Shown one piece after another: positions 14,509 to 23,378 of a DNA stretch of 34,633 bases. The translations under genes were made by a program, and so were the position numbers. Source of the DNA: Candidatus Limivicinus faecipullorum (lineage in GTDB: Bacteria; Bacillota; Clostridia; Oscillospirales; Oscillospiraceae). Under the pieces are notes generated by a model. It was not told the origin of the DNA. It saw nothing but the letters and a program-made list of their open reading frames with translations, and did not search any database. The stretch lies in assembly GCA_018711755.1 (NCBI GenBank), contig DVHY01000137.1, positions 1 to 34,633 on the forward strand, written 5' to 3'. Each line of letters starts with the position of its first letter. Position 1 is the stretch's first letter.

Positions 14509-15159
14509 TTACTTGAAGTTATGGGCATCCTGAAGCACCATTTCCTTGACCTTCAGCAGACGCACCTTGGTGGAGTTCTCGTTCTCCTCCAGCTTCATGG
14601 CGATATACTTTATGTTCTCCTCCAGTTCAGGTATCATCACGTACTCCAGCGCGTTGACCCGGCGGCGGGTCTTTTCTATCTCCTCCGCCAGCAGCTGCAT
14701 GGTCTTTTCCACCTGAGCCAGCTCCAGCATGTCCTGGAACACTCTGGCCATTTTATCCAAAGCGTCGTCCAGCTCGCCGGAGGTCTGGGCGAAACCGTAG
14801 GGGTATATCTCGGATGGGTCGTTGTTCTTGGTCCGGAAACTGTAGAGCGGCACATTGACGCTCATCACGTTCTTGTACTTCAAGCCCAGCTCAACACTCT
14901 GCCTGGGGTAGAGCAGCGCCTGCTCCAGCATTTCGGGGGACATGATGGCGCTGGCCACCTGCAATGAGGCAAAGGCCCCTGTCAGCCCCTCCTCCACCTT
15001 GGTACGCAGCTCCTTGTTGAGCTTCACCACATCCATGAACTGGCGCATCAGCTCGTCCCGCTTGTCTTTCAGGAGCTTGTGGCCCCGGCGGGCGGTCTTT
15101 AGTCTGCCCTTGAGCTGTTTGAGCACCATTCTGGTGGGGGTTATCGCAGTGCCTGCCAA
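14509..15159 (-). CDS. ntpD: V-type ATPase subunit D (central stalk)
   Basis: 216 residues, nearly all helical, with the family start ITPTRMVLKQLKGRLKTARRGHKLLKDKRDELM and the C-terminal helix ALEYVMIPELEENIKYI. Subunit D is the rotor shaft inside the A3B3 head. The start is TTG at 15159, with GGAGG 9 nt upstream; an ATG at 15166 is in another frame and is not used. It is the last gene of the nine-gene operon, 52 bp after ntpB, and is followed by a bidirectional terminator. Confidence 0.93.
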   Translation of the reverse strand: MAGTAITPTRMVLKQLKGRLKTARRGHKLLKDKRDELMRQFMDVVKLNKELRTKVEEGLTGAFASLQVASAIMSPEMLEQALLYPRQSVELGLKYKNVMSVNVPLYSFRTKNNDPSEIYPYGFAQTSGELDDALDKMARVFQDMLELAQVEKTMQLLAEEIEKTRRRVNALEYVMIPELEENIKYIAMKLEENENSTKVRLLKVKEMVLQDAHNFK

Positions 15160-15211
15160 AAAGCATCACCTCCGTTTAGAATAATTAGAAGTCCTACTTT
15201 CCGGGCAGGTC

Positions 15212-16585
15212 TCATTTCTTGGGCATGTACTTCTCTATCATCTCGGGCTTGACACGCTTCAGCTCACGGCGGGGCAGGATGCTCAGCAGCTCCCAGCCCA
15301 GATCCAGAGTCTCCTGAATGCTGCGGTTGGTGGTGTTGCCCTGGGATACGTAGCGCTTTTCAAACTCGTCGGCAAACTTGGCAAAGAGCTTGTCGTCCTC
15401 AGACAGGGCGGCCTCGCCCAGTATGGTCATAAGCTCCTTTGCGTCCTTGCCTCGGGAGTAGCCGGCAAAGAGCTGGTTCATGGTGCCGGCATGGTCCTCA
15501 CGGGTCTTGCCTTCGCCTATGCCCTTGTCCTTCAGACGGCTCAGAGAGGGCAGCACGTCCACAGGGGGAACTATGCCCTTGCGGTGCAGTTCACGGCTGA
15601 GGATTATCTGGCCCTCGGTGATGTAGCCGGTGAGGTCGGGGATGGGGTGGGTCTTGTCGTCCTCGGGCATGGTGAGGATGGGGATCATGGTGATGGAGCC
15701 CTTCTTGCCCTGGCGGCGTCCTGCCCGCTCGTACATAGTGGCAAGGTCAGTATACAGGTAGCCGGGATAGCCCCGGCGGCCGGGAACTTCCTTCTTTGCG
15801 GCGGAGACCTCGCGGAGGGCCTCGGCATAGTTGGTTATATCGGTGAGGATGACCAGCACCTGCATGCCCTTCTCAAAGGCCAGGTACTCGGCGGCGGTGA
15901 GGGCCACACGGGGGGTGGCTATACGCTCAACGGCGGGGTCGTTGGCCAGGTTGGAGAAGACCACGGTGCGGTCGATGGCGCCGGTGCGGCGGAAGTCGTT
16001 GATGAAGTACTCGGACTCCTCAAAGGTGATGCCTATGGCGGCAAACACCACGGCGAAGGTCTCGTCGTCCCCCAGGACTCTGGCCTGGCGGGCTATCTGG
16101 GCGGCCAGGGCGGCGTGGGGCAGACCGGAGCAGGAGAAGATGGGCAGCTTCTGGCCGCGGACCAGGGTGTTCAGGCCGTCAATGGTGGACACGCCGGTCT
16201 GTATGAACTCGGCGGGGTAGGCCCGGGCTGCCGGGTTCATGGGCAGGCCGTTGATGTCTATGTGAGCTTCGGCCAGGATATCCGGGCCGCCGTCTATGGG
16301 CTGGCCCATGCCGTTGAAAACACGGCCCAGCATGTCCTCGGAGACGGCCAGCTGCTGGGGATGGCCCAGGAAGCGGGCCTTGGACTGGGCAAGGTTGATG
16401 CCCTGGGCGGACTCAAAGAGCTGGACGACGGCTCTGTCGCCCTCAACTTCCAGCACCTTGCAGCGGCGGACCTCGCCGCTGGGAAGCTCTATCTCGCCCA
16501 GCTCGTCGTAGGTAACGCCTTCAACGTGCTCTACCACCATAAGGGGGCTGGCGATCTCTTTTATGGTCTTATACTCTTTTATCAT
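15212..16585 (-). CDS. ntpB: V-type ATPase subunit B
   Basis: 457 residues, a full-length non-catalytic subunit of the A3B3 head. Typical stretches are MNPAARAYPAEFIQTGVSTI, LPIFSCSGLPHAALAAQIARQ (degenerate P-loop), VILTDITNYAEALREVSAAK and PGRRGYPGYLYTDLA. The ATG overlaps the TGA of ntpA by 4 bp (ATGA), so A and B are translationally coupled as expected for subunits needed in equal amounts. Confidence 0.96.
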   Translation of the reverse strand: MIKEYKTIKEIASPLMVVEHVEGVTYDELGEIELPSGEVRRCKVLEVEGDRAVVQLFESAQGINLAQSKARFLGHPQQLAVSEDMLGRVFNGMGQPIDGGPDILAEAHIDINGLPMNPAARAYPAEFIQTGVSTIDGLNTLVRGQKLPIFSCSGLPHAALAAQIARQARVLGDDETFAVVFAAIGITFEESEYFINDFRRTGAIDRTVVFSNLANDPAVERIATPRVALTAAEYLAFEKGMQVLVILTDITNYAEALREVSAAKKEVPGRRGYPGYLYTDLATMYERAGRRQGKKGSITMIPILTMPEDDKTHPIPDLTGYITEGQIILSRELHRKGIVPPVDVLPSLSRLKDKGIGEGKTREDHAGTMNQLFAGYSRGKDAKELMTILGEAALSEDDKLFAKFADEFEKRYVSQGNTTNRSIQETLDLGWELLSILPRRELKRVKPEMIEKYMPKK

Positions 16586-18351
16586 GCTTCCTCACCTCCG
16601 GCGATCACTTTTGCTATCTCGTCCTTCATCTGCGCTTCGATGGCGTCGTAGTCGGCTGCGAAGCTGTCGGCGTCGGCCATCTTGGCCCGGCCGATCTTCT
16701 CTCTGGCGTCGATGGCAAAGAGGCCGTTCATGTCGGCGCCCTTGTCCAGAGCCTCCCGGCACAGCTCGTCGTATTTCAGGACGATATCCAGCAGGCGGAA
16801 CTGCTTGGCATAGGAGGAATAGGCGTCCTCATCCACGAAGGCGTTCTGCTGCAGGAAGTCCTCACGGATCATCTTGGCAGTCTCCATGGTGAGGCGGTCG
16901 GAAGCGGACAGGGCGTCCTGGCCCACCAGGCGGACGATCTCCTGCAGCTCGTTCTCCTCCTGGAGGATGTGCATGGCCTTGCTGCGGTTCGCCATATAGG
17001 TCTCGCCGAACTGCTGAGTGTACCAGCCCTCCAGGCTGTCCAGGTACAGGGAGTAGGAGGTGAGCCAGTTGATGGCAGGGAAGTGACGGGCATAGGCCAG
17101 GCTGGAGTCCAGAGCCCAGAAGACCTTGACTATACGCATGGTGGCCTGGGATACGGGCTCGGAGATATCGCCGCCGGGAGGCGACACGGCGCCGATGGCG
17201 GTGACGGAACCCCGGCGCTCCTCGCTGCCCATGCACTCCACAACGCCGGCCCGCTCATAGAACTGGGCCAGACGGGAGGCCAGGTAGGCGGGGTAGCCCT
17301 CTTCGCCGGGCATCTCTTCCAGACGGCCGGACATCTCACGCAGGGCCTCGGCCCAGCGGGAAGTGGAGTCGGCCAGGACGGCCACATCGTAGCCCATGTC
17401 ACGGAAGTACTCGGCTATGGTGATGCCGGTGTAGATGGAGGCCTCACGGGCCGCCACCGGCATATCGGAGGTGTTTGCTATAAGCACGGTGCGCTTCATC
17501 AGAGGCTCGCCGTTGCGGGGGTCTTTAAGTTCCGGGAACTCCATGAGCACGTCGGTCATCTCGTTGCCGCGCTCGCCGCAGCCTATATAGACGACTATGT
17601 CCACGTCGGACCACTTGGCCAGCTGGTGCTGCACCACGGTCTTGCCGGAGCCGAAAGGTCCGGGGACGGCGGCGGTGCCGCCCTTGGCGATGGGGAACAT
17701 GGTGTCGATTATACGCTGTCCGGAGTTCATGGGGCGGTTGGGGACGTATTTTTTCTGGTAGGGTCTTGCGATACGCACGGGCCAGCGCTGGATCATGGTG
17801 AGCTTGTGCTCTGCGCCCTTGGCGTCACGCACCACGGCTACCACGTCTTCCACCACGTGCTCGCCGCTCTCCACGCTCACTACCTGGCCGCTGATGCCGT
17901 TGGGGACCATGATCTTGTGGAGGATGGCGCTGGTCTCCTGGACGGTGCCCAGCACGTCGCCGGGGCCCACCTTGTCGCCGGGCTTTGCCACGGGGACGAA
18001 GTCCCATTTCTTCTCCCGGTTCAAAGCGGGCACGTCGATGCCTCTTGCAATGCAGTCCCCGGACAGGTCCCGCATCTCCGGCAGGGGGCGCTGGATGCCG
18101 TCGTAGATGTTGTCCAGCATGCCGGGGCCAAGCTCCACGGACATGGGCATGCCGGTGGTGACCACCTCGGCGCCGGGGCCAAGGCCGGAGGTCTCTTCAT
18201 AGACCTGGATGGAGGCCTGGTCGCCGGTCATATTAAGGATCTCGCCTATCAGCCGCTGAGAACCCACACGGACAACGTCGGAGACGTTGGCGTCCGCCAG
18301 GCCCTCGGCCACGACAAGCGGCCCTGATACTTTAGTAATAGTTCCGCTCAT
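16582..18351 (-). CDS. ntpA: V-type ATPase catalytic subunit A
   Basis: 589 residues. The catalytic P-loop GPFGSGKTV starts at residue 231, preceded by the A-subunit-specific non-homologous region (about 115-190). Further landmarks are YIGCGERGNEMTDVL, LADSTSRWAEALREMSGRLEEMPGEEGYPAYLASRLAQFYERAG (in the sequence from about 320) and SVTAIGAVSPPGGDISEPV. It hydrolyses or makes ATP in the head. ATG 18351 is chosen because the family starts with a short stretch before ITKVSGPLVVAEG and AGGTAGG lies upstream; a longer upstream frame is not conserved. It lies 40 bp after the F/G subunit gene. Confidence 0.96.
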   Translation of the reverse strand: MSGTITKVSGPLVVAEGLADANVSDVVRVGSQRLIGEILNMTGDQASIQVYEETSGLGPGAEVVTTGMPMSVELGPGMLDNIYDGIQRPLPEMRDLSGDCIARGIDVPALNREKKWDFVPVAKPGDKVGPGDVLGTVQETSAILHKIMVPNGISGQVVSVESGEHVVEDVVAVVRDAKGAEHKLTMIQRWPVRIARPYQKKYVPNRPMNSGQRIIDTMFPIAKGGTAAVPGPFGSGKTVVQHQLAKWSDVDIVVYIGCGERGNEMTDVLMEFPELKDPRNGEPLMKRTVLIANTSDMPVAAREASIYTGITIAEYFRDMGYDVAVLADSTSRWAEALREMSGRLEEMPGEEGYPAYLASRLAQFYERAGVVECMGSEERRGSVTAIGAVSPPGGDISEPVSQATMRIVKVFWALDSSLAYARHFPAINWLTSYSLYLDSLEGWYTQQFGETYMANRSKAMHILQEENELQEIVRLVGQDALSASDRLTMETAKMIREDFLQQNAFVDEDAYSSYAKQFRLLDIVLKYDELCREALDKGADMNGLFAIDAREKIGRAKMADADSFAADYDAIEAQMKDEIAKVIAGGEEA

Positions 18352-18391
18352 GTAACTACCTACCTTTTCAGAGTTTGATGGGCGGCGGGTC

Positions 18392-18712
18392 TCAGTCGCC
18401 CAGAATGTTGGTGCCCACGGCACGCTCGACAGCCGCCCTCAGGGCCGACTGTCCCAGACCTATGGAGCCCTCCCTGCCGGGGATGAGGATTATCGCCGGG
18501 GTGGGGCTGTCCTTGAATTTGTTTATCTCTGCGCTCAGCTCCGCTGCAAAGCCCTCTTCGATGTAGATGATGGCATACTCGCCGCTGCCCCGGGTCAGGC
18601 TCTTGAGCACCCGCCCGGCTTCCGCCGCGTCCGCCGCCGGATAGGTCTCCAGGCCCAGAGCCTTGAAGCCCATGACGGTGTCCCTGCCGCCGATGACTGC
18701 AATTTTAAGCAT
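18392..18712 (-). CDS. ntpG: V-type ATPase subunit F (NtpG)
   Basis: 106 residues with the family N-terminus MLKIAVIGGRDTVMGFKALG and the later YAIIYIEEGFA and PAIILIPGREGS strands. It binds subunit D at the central rotor. The ATG at 18712 overlaps the end of ntpC by 8 bp; an in-frame ATG 9 nt upstream is less likely because it would add residues before the conserved first strand. Confidence 0.9.
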   Translation of the reverse strand: MLKIAVIGGRDTVMGFKALGLETYPAADAAEAGRVLKSLTRGSGEYAIIYIEEGFAAELSAEINKFKDSPTPAIILIPGREGSIGLGQSALRAAVERAVGTNILGD

Positions 18713-19697
18713 ACATATCACGCAGCCTTTCCCGGATGACCTGAGGGGCTATGCCCGCAAGCCGTCCCGTAAGAATCATTCTTATGGCGGTTATCTCGCC
18801 CTCCACGGCGGCCATATAGGCCAGCACCGGCTCGGCTCCGTAGCTTATGAGCTTTGCACCCCTGAGATAGGTGTTCACCGCGTTGTCGCAGGCCAGCTCA
18901 AAGGCGGTCATGCTGCCCCCGGTCATGCACTCGGCCCCCAGGGCTCCCGCCTTCTCCAGCACGCTGTGGGCATACAGAGCGGCAAGGCTGTCCTTGTCGC
19001 CCGCTGCCGTCAGGCGCTCCACGCCTATATTGCCTCCGGGCACCAGCACCTCTGCCAGGAAGTCCTGGTTCTTGCCCATGCGCAGGGTGCGCACCAGGCT
19101 GCGGAGATTGCTGCTGTCTATGAGCAGGCGGGCATAGCCCTGGATGAAAGGGCTCTCCACGGCCTCCGCCAGGCTTTGCAGCTCGGCGAAATAGGCCTTG
19201 TCCAGCACAAAGTCCGCCGCCTGGGGATTGCCGGTGCGGGCCAGCACGCCCTTGGCCTCGTCCATGGCCGCCGCCAGAGCCTCCGGCAGCAGCACGGGCT
19301 TGTCCTCATTGTATATCTCCAGCAGCTTTTCCCCGGGTATGCGCCCGGAGTCGCTGAGCAGGCGCTTGAGGTCCTGCCCCATGGCCTCCGCCTTCAGGAT
19401 GACCTTGGCGTTGTGGTAATCATAGCGCAGCTTGAATATGTCCACCAGACGGCCGTCCGGGCAGAAGCGCCCCAGCTCCTCATATATGGCGGAGCGGTGC
19501 TTTGCCAGGCTCTCCTCGATCTCCTTGGCGCTCATCTGGGACATGTCCTCATAGCCGCTGTCGCTCAGGAGCTTTGCCGCATCCTCAAAGCTGGCGGCGT
19601 CCAGCATGCGCTCGGCCTTCTCCCGGCTGAGGAGCTTGGGCTCCCTGGAGCGAAGCATGGCTGATATGCAGAGAAACGCTTCTTTTTTATTAGCCAA
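18705..19697 (-). CDS. ntpC: V-type ATPase subunit C (NtpC, d-type)
   Basis: 330 residues, all-helical, in three similar helical bundles of the AtpC/d family that cap the membrane rotor. Recognisable stretches are ISAMLRSREPKLLSREKAERML, FKLRYDYHNAKVILKA and the C-terminal VLAYMAAVEGEITAIRMILTGRLAGI. The start is set at TTG 19697 because GGGAGGG lies 6 nt upstream, while the ATG at 19715 has no ribosome site and that purine run would fall inside the gene. Adjacent to ntpE and overlapping ntpG. Confidence 0.88.
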   Translation of the reverse strand: MANKKEAFLCISAMLRSREPKLLSREKAERMLDAASFEDAAKLLSDSGYEDMSQMSAKEIEESLAKHRSAIYEELGRFCPDGRLVDIFKLRYDYHNAKVILKAEAMGQDLKRLLSDSGRIPGEKLLEIYNEDKPVLLPEALAAAMDEAKGVLARTGNPQAADFVLDKAYFAELQSLAEAVESPFIQGYARLLIDSSNLRSLVRTLRMGKNQDFLAEVLVPGGNIGVERLTAAGDKDSLAALYAHSVLEKAGALGAECMTGGSMTAFELACDNAVNTYLRGAKLISYGAEPVLAYMAAVEGEITAIRMILTGRLAGIAPQVIRERLRDMYA

Positions 19698-19720
19698 TTT
19701 TTTCCCTCCCTGCATGGGGA

Positions 19721-20308
19721 TTATTCAAAAAGAACCTTGGCAAGCTGTGCGGACATGTCGCCCCGGCACAGCTCCACCAGCAGCTCTATGGTGCAGTTCG
19801 CTTCTATGCTGCCCCGCCTGAGTATCAGCCCGCCGGCAAAGTCGCCGGTGGAGTCGGAGAGGCTGAGCTTGCCGCCGGAGAGCAGGGCGTTTGCCCTGTC
19901 CACCACGGCCTGGCCCACGGCCTTCCGGTCCCGGGCGTTGAGGACTATCTCCTCGTCCCCGGTGGTGCTGGCCTGGACGGCCAGCTTAGCCAGCAGCTCC
20001 ACATACTTGTCCTGGGGGAGCTGGGAGAGCATACGGCATGCCGTATCAAAGCTCTTGGACACCATCTCCTGCTTCAGGGCCAGGATGGCCTTGCGGGCCT
20101 CCATCTGGTTGATGCGCTCCACGCTGTCTATGTTGTCCTGGCAGGTCTTGACGCCCTGGCGTATCTTCTCGGCGTAGCGCTCCTTGGCCTTGGCCTCGTA
20201 GCTCTTGCGGATCTCAGCGCACTGCAGCTCGGTTTGAGCAAGTATCGCGTCGGCCTGAGCCTTGGCATCAGCCTGGATGTGCGCGATTATTTTTTCAGTG
20301 CCTTTCAT
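19721..20308 (-). CDS. ntpE: V-type ATPase subunit E (peripheral stalk)
   Basis: 195 residues. A long N-terminal helix (residues 1-85, rich in Ala, Glu, Lys and Gln) is the peripheral stalk. A globular C-terminal part follows, with FAGGLILRRGSIEANCTIELLVE, the family signature where E binds subunit B. It pairs with the ntpF product as a stator. It lies 54 bp after ntpK and 23 bp before the TTG start of ntpC. Confidence 0.9.
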   Translation of the reverse strand: MKGTEKIIAHIQADAKAQADAILAQTELQCAEIRKSYEAKAKERYAEKIRQGVKTCQDNIDSVERINQMEARKAILALKQEMVSKSFDTACRMLSQLPQDKYVELLAKLAVQASTTGDEEIVLNARDRKAVGQAVVDRANALLSGGKLSLSDSTGDFAGGLILRRGSIEANCTIELLVELCRGDMSAQLAKVLFE

Positions 20309-20362
20309 TGACGATCTCCAATCTGATATAAATTTTTTGTGGCTGTGGCTGATCTGTCCCTA

Positions 20363-20845
20363 TCAGATGAAGAGCAGCATCATCATGGATGCCAGCAGAG
20401 AAAGGATGGCGTAGAACTCAACGGTGATGCAGAGGATCATGCCCTTTGCCCAGTGGTTCGGGTTCTTTGCCAGGAGGTTGACGGAGGCTGCGGCCACTTT
20501 GCCCTGTCCTATTGCGGACACCAGACCGCCGATGCCTATGGGCAGGCAGGCCGCAAAGTAGCGGCAGCCGTCCACAAAGCTCAGGTCAAGAGCACTGCCG
20601 TCCAGCAGGCCCATGTTCATGATGGCCACGAAGAAGACCACCAGTCCGTACAGGCCCTGGGTGCCGGGTATGACCTGAAGGATCATGACTTTACCGAACT
20701 TGCTGGGGTCCTCGGAAACCAGACCTGCGCCGGCTTCACCGGCTATGCCGGTACCTACGCCGGAACCCGCGCATGCGAGGCATGCAGCCAGACCTGCGCC
20801 CAGAAGGCCTATTGCCAGGCCAGAGTGTGCAAACAAAAATTCCAT
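20363..20845 (-). CDS. ntpK: V-type ATPase rotor subunit K, probably Na+-binding
   Basis: 160 residues forming four membrane helices (two hairpins). The ion-binding glutamate is E143 in TVEFYAIL. T62 and Q63 in IPGTQGLYG and Q114 in AIGQGKV match T64, Q65 and Q110 of E. hirae NtpK, which with E139 bind Na+ there. The predicted coupling ion is therefore Na+, not H+. AGGAGG precedes the ATG, and the gap to ntpI is 18 bp. The strong ribosome site fits a subunit needed in about ten copies per complex. Confidence 0.93.
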   Translation of the reverse strand: MEFLFAHSGLAIGLLGAGLAACLACAGSGVGTGIAGEAGAGLVSEDPSKFGKVMILQVIPGTQGLYGLVVFFVAIMNMGLLDGSALDLSFVDGCRYFAACLPIGIGGLVSAIGQGKVAAASVNLLAKNPNHWAKGMILCITVEFYAILSLLASMMMLLFI

Positions 20846-20863
20846 TTTAATTTCCTCCTGTTT

Positions 20864-22813
20864 TTATTCTGCTACATTATAGTATTTGGTCTTTACTTCA
20901 AGGGGATTGAAGGGCCGCCCGCCGTCCTCATAGAACTTGCCGAAATACTCCAGGCACTGGAGTCGCAGGTCGTGGACATAGCAGCCCAGCAGGTTGAGGG
21001 CGAAGTTCAGGCTGTGGCCTATTATGAATATCACGGCAAAGAACACGATGTTGTTGGCTATGGCCCCTATGGTGTTGAACACCGTGGCTATTACGGAGCC
21101 GGCCAGCATCAGGGCCATGATACGGGAATAGGACAGAATGTCGCCGAACCAGCCGGTGGCGGTGTTGTACAAAGTGGTGAACACGCTCAGGACCTTGCCT
21201 ATGCCCTTGGCGCTGCGGCTGCCGCCGTAGAACACCATCAGCAGGCCAATAACGAGTACCACCGGCACACCGGAAATGTTGCCTATCCTCAGGGCAAAGA
21301 GGATTATGCCTATGAGCGTCACCCACAGGGCGCCCTCTTCCCATATTGCATCGGCCAGTTGTCCGCGCCTCGTCTTCTTCACAAAGTTTATTACCATACC
21401 GGTGTTCAGGTGGATAAGGCCCAAAACCATGGCTCCTATGAGTACCACCATGCTGTCGGTCATGGGGTTAAAGAGGGAAGGCAGCACGCCCCAGCCCTCG
21501 CCAAGGTTCAGTATTATACCTATCTGCTCCAGAGCATTTCCGAAGAAGCCGCCTGTTAGGGCGCCCATCACAAAGGTGGAGATGCCGCCGTAGAGCAGCA
21601 GCTGGCAGAAGGACAAGGTGCCTCTTCTGGGCTTTATCTTCTTCATCGCCACAAGAGCGGCAATGATCATCAGCAGGCCGTAGCCCATGTCCGCCATCAT
21701 CAGCCCGTAAAACAGGATGAAGAAGGGGGCCATCAGGGGGTTGGGGTCCAGACTGCCGTAGGCGGGCAGGCTGTACATGTCGGTGACCATGTTGAGGGCG
21801 TTGGTCAGCTTGTTGTTCTTGAGCTTAACGGGGACTTCCGGATACTCGCTCTCCTCCGGCGTCAGGGTCTCCCAGGCACAGCCGAAGTCCTCAAACACCT
21901 TTATGAGCTCCTCTTCCCTCTCCTCGGGGATCCAGCCCTCCATCACCACCGTGGACTCGGTGCCGTAGAGCTTTTCGTCCGCCTCCGCCAGGGCTATCTT
22001 GGTGCTGACCCGGTCGGCGGCCAGCTTCAGCTCGTCCCGGCGCACGGCCTCCGCCACGATGTTTTCCACGCAGCCGGCCTTCTCTTTCGCCAGCTCGTTC
22101 AGCTGCTGCCTGGCCTGGAGCATGCACTCCTTTGCCGTGCCGTTCATGCCGCTCATATTGCTGGCACTGAAGGCGAAGCCCCTCAGGCACTCCTGCATGG
22201 CGGGTATCTTCTCCCGCATGGCCACAAGCAGGACATATCTGTCCCTCTTGTCCTCGTTGATCTGGAAAAGCTCGCTCTCCTCGTCCACGGCCTCTATGGC
22301 CGCCTGCACCTGGTCCAGGGGTATCTTCCCGGAAATCGTTCCCATCAGGACCCCGCAGCGTTCCGTGCCCTCGGTGTTCAGGGGCAGATCCAGATCCAGC
22401 CAGGGCCGGAGGCTCTCGATGATGCTGCGCTGGCGGCTCTCCTCCGCGCTGATGCGCTTGATGCGGGAGTCGTAGCCCTCGATGGTCTCGGCAACGCGCA
22501 GAGCCCCGGTGAGCCCGGTGTCGTCCAGGAAGACCACATCCTCCAGCTCGGGCTTGGCCGAGAGCATCTTCTCCTTTTTGGGTGCGTATGTATTCAGCAG
22601 GGCAATGGCGTGATTGAGACTGGTATACTGGGATTTCAGAGTTGCCGTGTCGCTGCTCTCCCGGCTGACAAGGTTTTCCAGCTGGGATCCCTGTATCTCT
22701 CCCTCCAGCTCCGAAAACTCCACGCAGCCATGGCGGATAAGCTCTCGCAGCAGCTCGTCCTTCTTGGAACGGACAGCCATGAGCCGGAGCTTTTTCATTT
22801 TTAAAATGGCCAT
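20864..22813 (-). CDS. ntpI: V-type ATPase subunit I (membrane a-subunit)
   Basis: 649 residues. The N-terminal half (1-330) is cytoplasmic with alpha/beta and coiled-coil parts (MAILKMKKLRLMAVRSKKDEL at the start). The C-terminal half has about seven to eight membrane segments beginning near FFILFYGLMMADMGYGLLM. Landmarks are WFGDILSYSRIMALMLAGSVIA and FAVIFIIGHSLNFALNLLG, where the family keeps the arginine (SYSR) facing the rotor. It forms the ion half-channels with subunit K. Its ATG shares one base with the ntpF TGA (TGATG), so they are coupled. Confidence 0.94.
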   Translation of the reverse strand: MAILKMKKLRLMAVRSKKDELLRELIRHGCVEFSELEGEIQGSQLENLVSRESSDTATLKSQYTSLNHAIALLNTYAPKKEKMLSAKPELEDVVFLDDTGLTGALRVAETIEGYDSRIKRISAEESRQRSIIESLRPWLDLDLPLNTEGTERCGVLMGTISGKIPLDQVQAAIEAVDEESELFQINEDKRDRYVLLVAMREKIPAMQECLRGFAFSASNMSGMNGTAKECMLQARQQLNELAKEKAGCVENIVAEAVRRDELKLAADRVSTKIALAEADEKLYGTESTVVMEGWIPEEREEELIKVFEDFGCAWETLTPEESEYPEVPVKLKNNKLTNALNMVTDMYSLPAYGSLDPNPLMAPFFILFYGLMMADMGYGLLMIIAALVAMKKIKPRRGTLSFCQLLLYGGISTFVMGALTGGFFGNALEQIGIILNLGEGWGVLPSLFNPMTDSMVVLIGAMVLGLIHLNTGMVINFVKKTRRGQLADAIWEEGALWVTLIGIILFALRIGNISGVPVVLVIGLLMVFYGGSRSAKGIGKVLSVFTTLYNTATGWFGDILSYSRIMALMLAGSVIATVFNTIGAIANNIVFFAVIFIIGHSLNFALNLLGCYVHDLRLQCLEYFGKFYEDGGRPFNPLEVKTKYYNVAE

Positions 22814-23127
22814 CAGCTATTCACTATCCTTTCCACTACGAGACTTGCCGCCTGCTCCAGCCTTGCTTCGGCTCTGGAGCGCAGAGCAGCCTTTTGGTTT
22901 TCCAGCTCCCCCGCCAGTGCTCTGGCGCTGCCTTTGGCCTTCTCCTTGGCCTGGCGGTTGAGCTCGGCCAGTTCCTCCTCGGCCTTGGAGCCTGCGGCCT
23001 CTACTGCGGCCTTTCCCGCAGCCTCCGCATCGGAGAGCATCTGCTTTGACCGCCCTTCCGCCGCCGCAACAGCTGTCTTTGCCTCATGTTCGGCCCGGGC
23101 GATACTGCTTATCGCTTCAAATGACAT
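22813..23127 (-). CDS. ntpF: V-type ATPase subunit G/H (NtpF, peripheral stalk)
   Basis: 104 residues, one long amphipathic helix rich in Ala, Glu and Lys (EHEAKTAVAAAEGRSKQML, then ELAELNRQAKEKAKG). It pairs with subunit E in the stator stalk, as in E. hirae NtpF. ATG 23127 is chosen with AGGGGGT 6 nt upstream; a GTG two codons earlier overlaps that site. It is the first gene of the operon, about 245 nt from the distal promoter. Confidence 0.85.
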   Translation of the reverse strand: MSFEAISSIARAEHEAKTAVAAAEGRSKQMLSDAEAAGKAAVEAAGSKAEEELAELNRQAKEKAKGSARALAGELENQKAALRSRAEARLEQAASLVVERIVNS

Positions 23128-23187
23128 TGGCACACCCCCTCTTCGGTTGAGTTTGAGTATTAACAGGACAATATGCTCGGTTAAGCT

Positions 23188-23220
23188 GTTAACACTTGTT
23201 AACGGTATTTTAATGATACC
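23188..23220. repeat. Operator-like repeats downstream of the inner V-ATPase promoter
   Basis: Two GTTAAC palindromes (23188-23193 and 23198-23203) are 10 bp apart, one helical turn. Next to them GGTAT (23204-23208) and ATACC (23216-23220) flank TTTAATG and overlap the inner -10. The spacing suggests a protein-binding site; the protein is unknown. Confidence 0.45.
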
Positions 23221-23241
23221 TCATGAAGGCAATTGTTTCAA
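23213..23241 (-). promoter_or_regulatory. Inner promoter of the V-ATPase operon
   Basis: On the minus strand TTGAAA (23236-23241), 17 nt, TATCAT (23213-23218). Each element matches 5 of 6 consensus bases. It would start transcripts about 80 nt before ntpF, bypassing the structured half of the leader. Confidence 0.6.
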
Positions 23242-23378
23242 GGCAAATCTTCCCTTTTCCTTGACAAAATTATTGCATCCCGTCATGTAAAGGCAGACAG
23301 CCCGCCGCTCCGCGCCGAGCATCTCCGCCGCCGGGGGCCCGGTTCCCCCGGCTTGCGAAGGCTTTCAATACTCAAATT

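Larger units (their letters stand above)
23128..23372 (-). promoter_or_regulatory. Structured GC-rich 5' leader of the V-ATPase operon
   Basis: The stretch 23128-23552 has no gene. Transcription from the consensus promoter at 23379-23407 would give a leader of about 245 nt. Its first 80 nt are very GC-rich and can fold: stem GCCGGGGG/CCCCCGGC (23330-23337 with 23345-23352), a small GCUC/GAGC hairpin just after it, and AGCC with GGCU that could close both into a three-way junction. The AT-rich second half holds the inner promoter and GTTAAC repeats. I do not recognise a known riboswitch consensus. A 33-codon frame (23221-23322) lies inside it but lacks a usable ribosome site. Confidence 0.55.

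Noticed and set aside
16969..18327. Long plus-strand frame opposite ntpA
   Set aside because: His/Gly-rich antisense shadow over a highly conserved catalytic subunit.
23261..23290. Plus-strand TTGACA as a divergent promoter
   Set aside because: No acceptable -10 at 16-18 nt and no plus-strand gene downstream.
23221..23322. 33-codon open frame on the minus strand inside the V-ATPase leader
   Set aside because: The GGAG directly touches the ATG with no spacing, and the frame runs across the structured GC region and the inner promoter. It may be chance, so it is not called as a gene.
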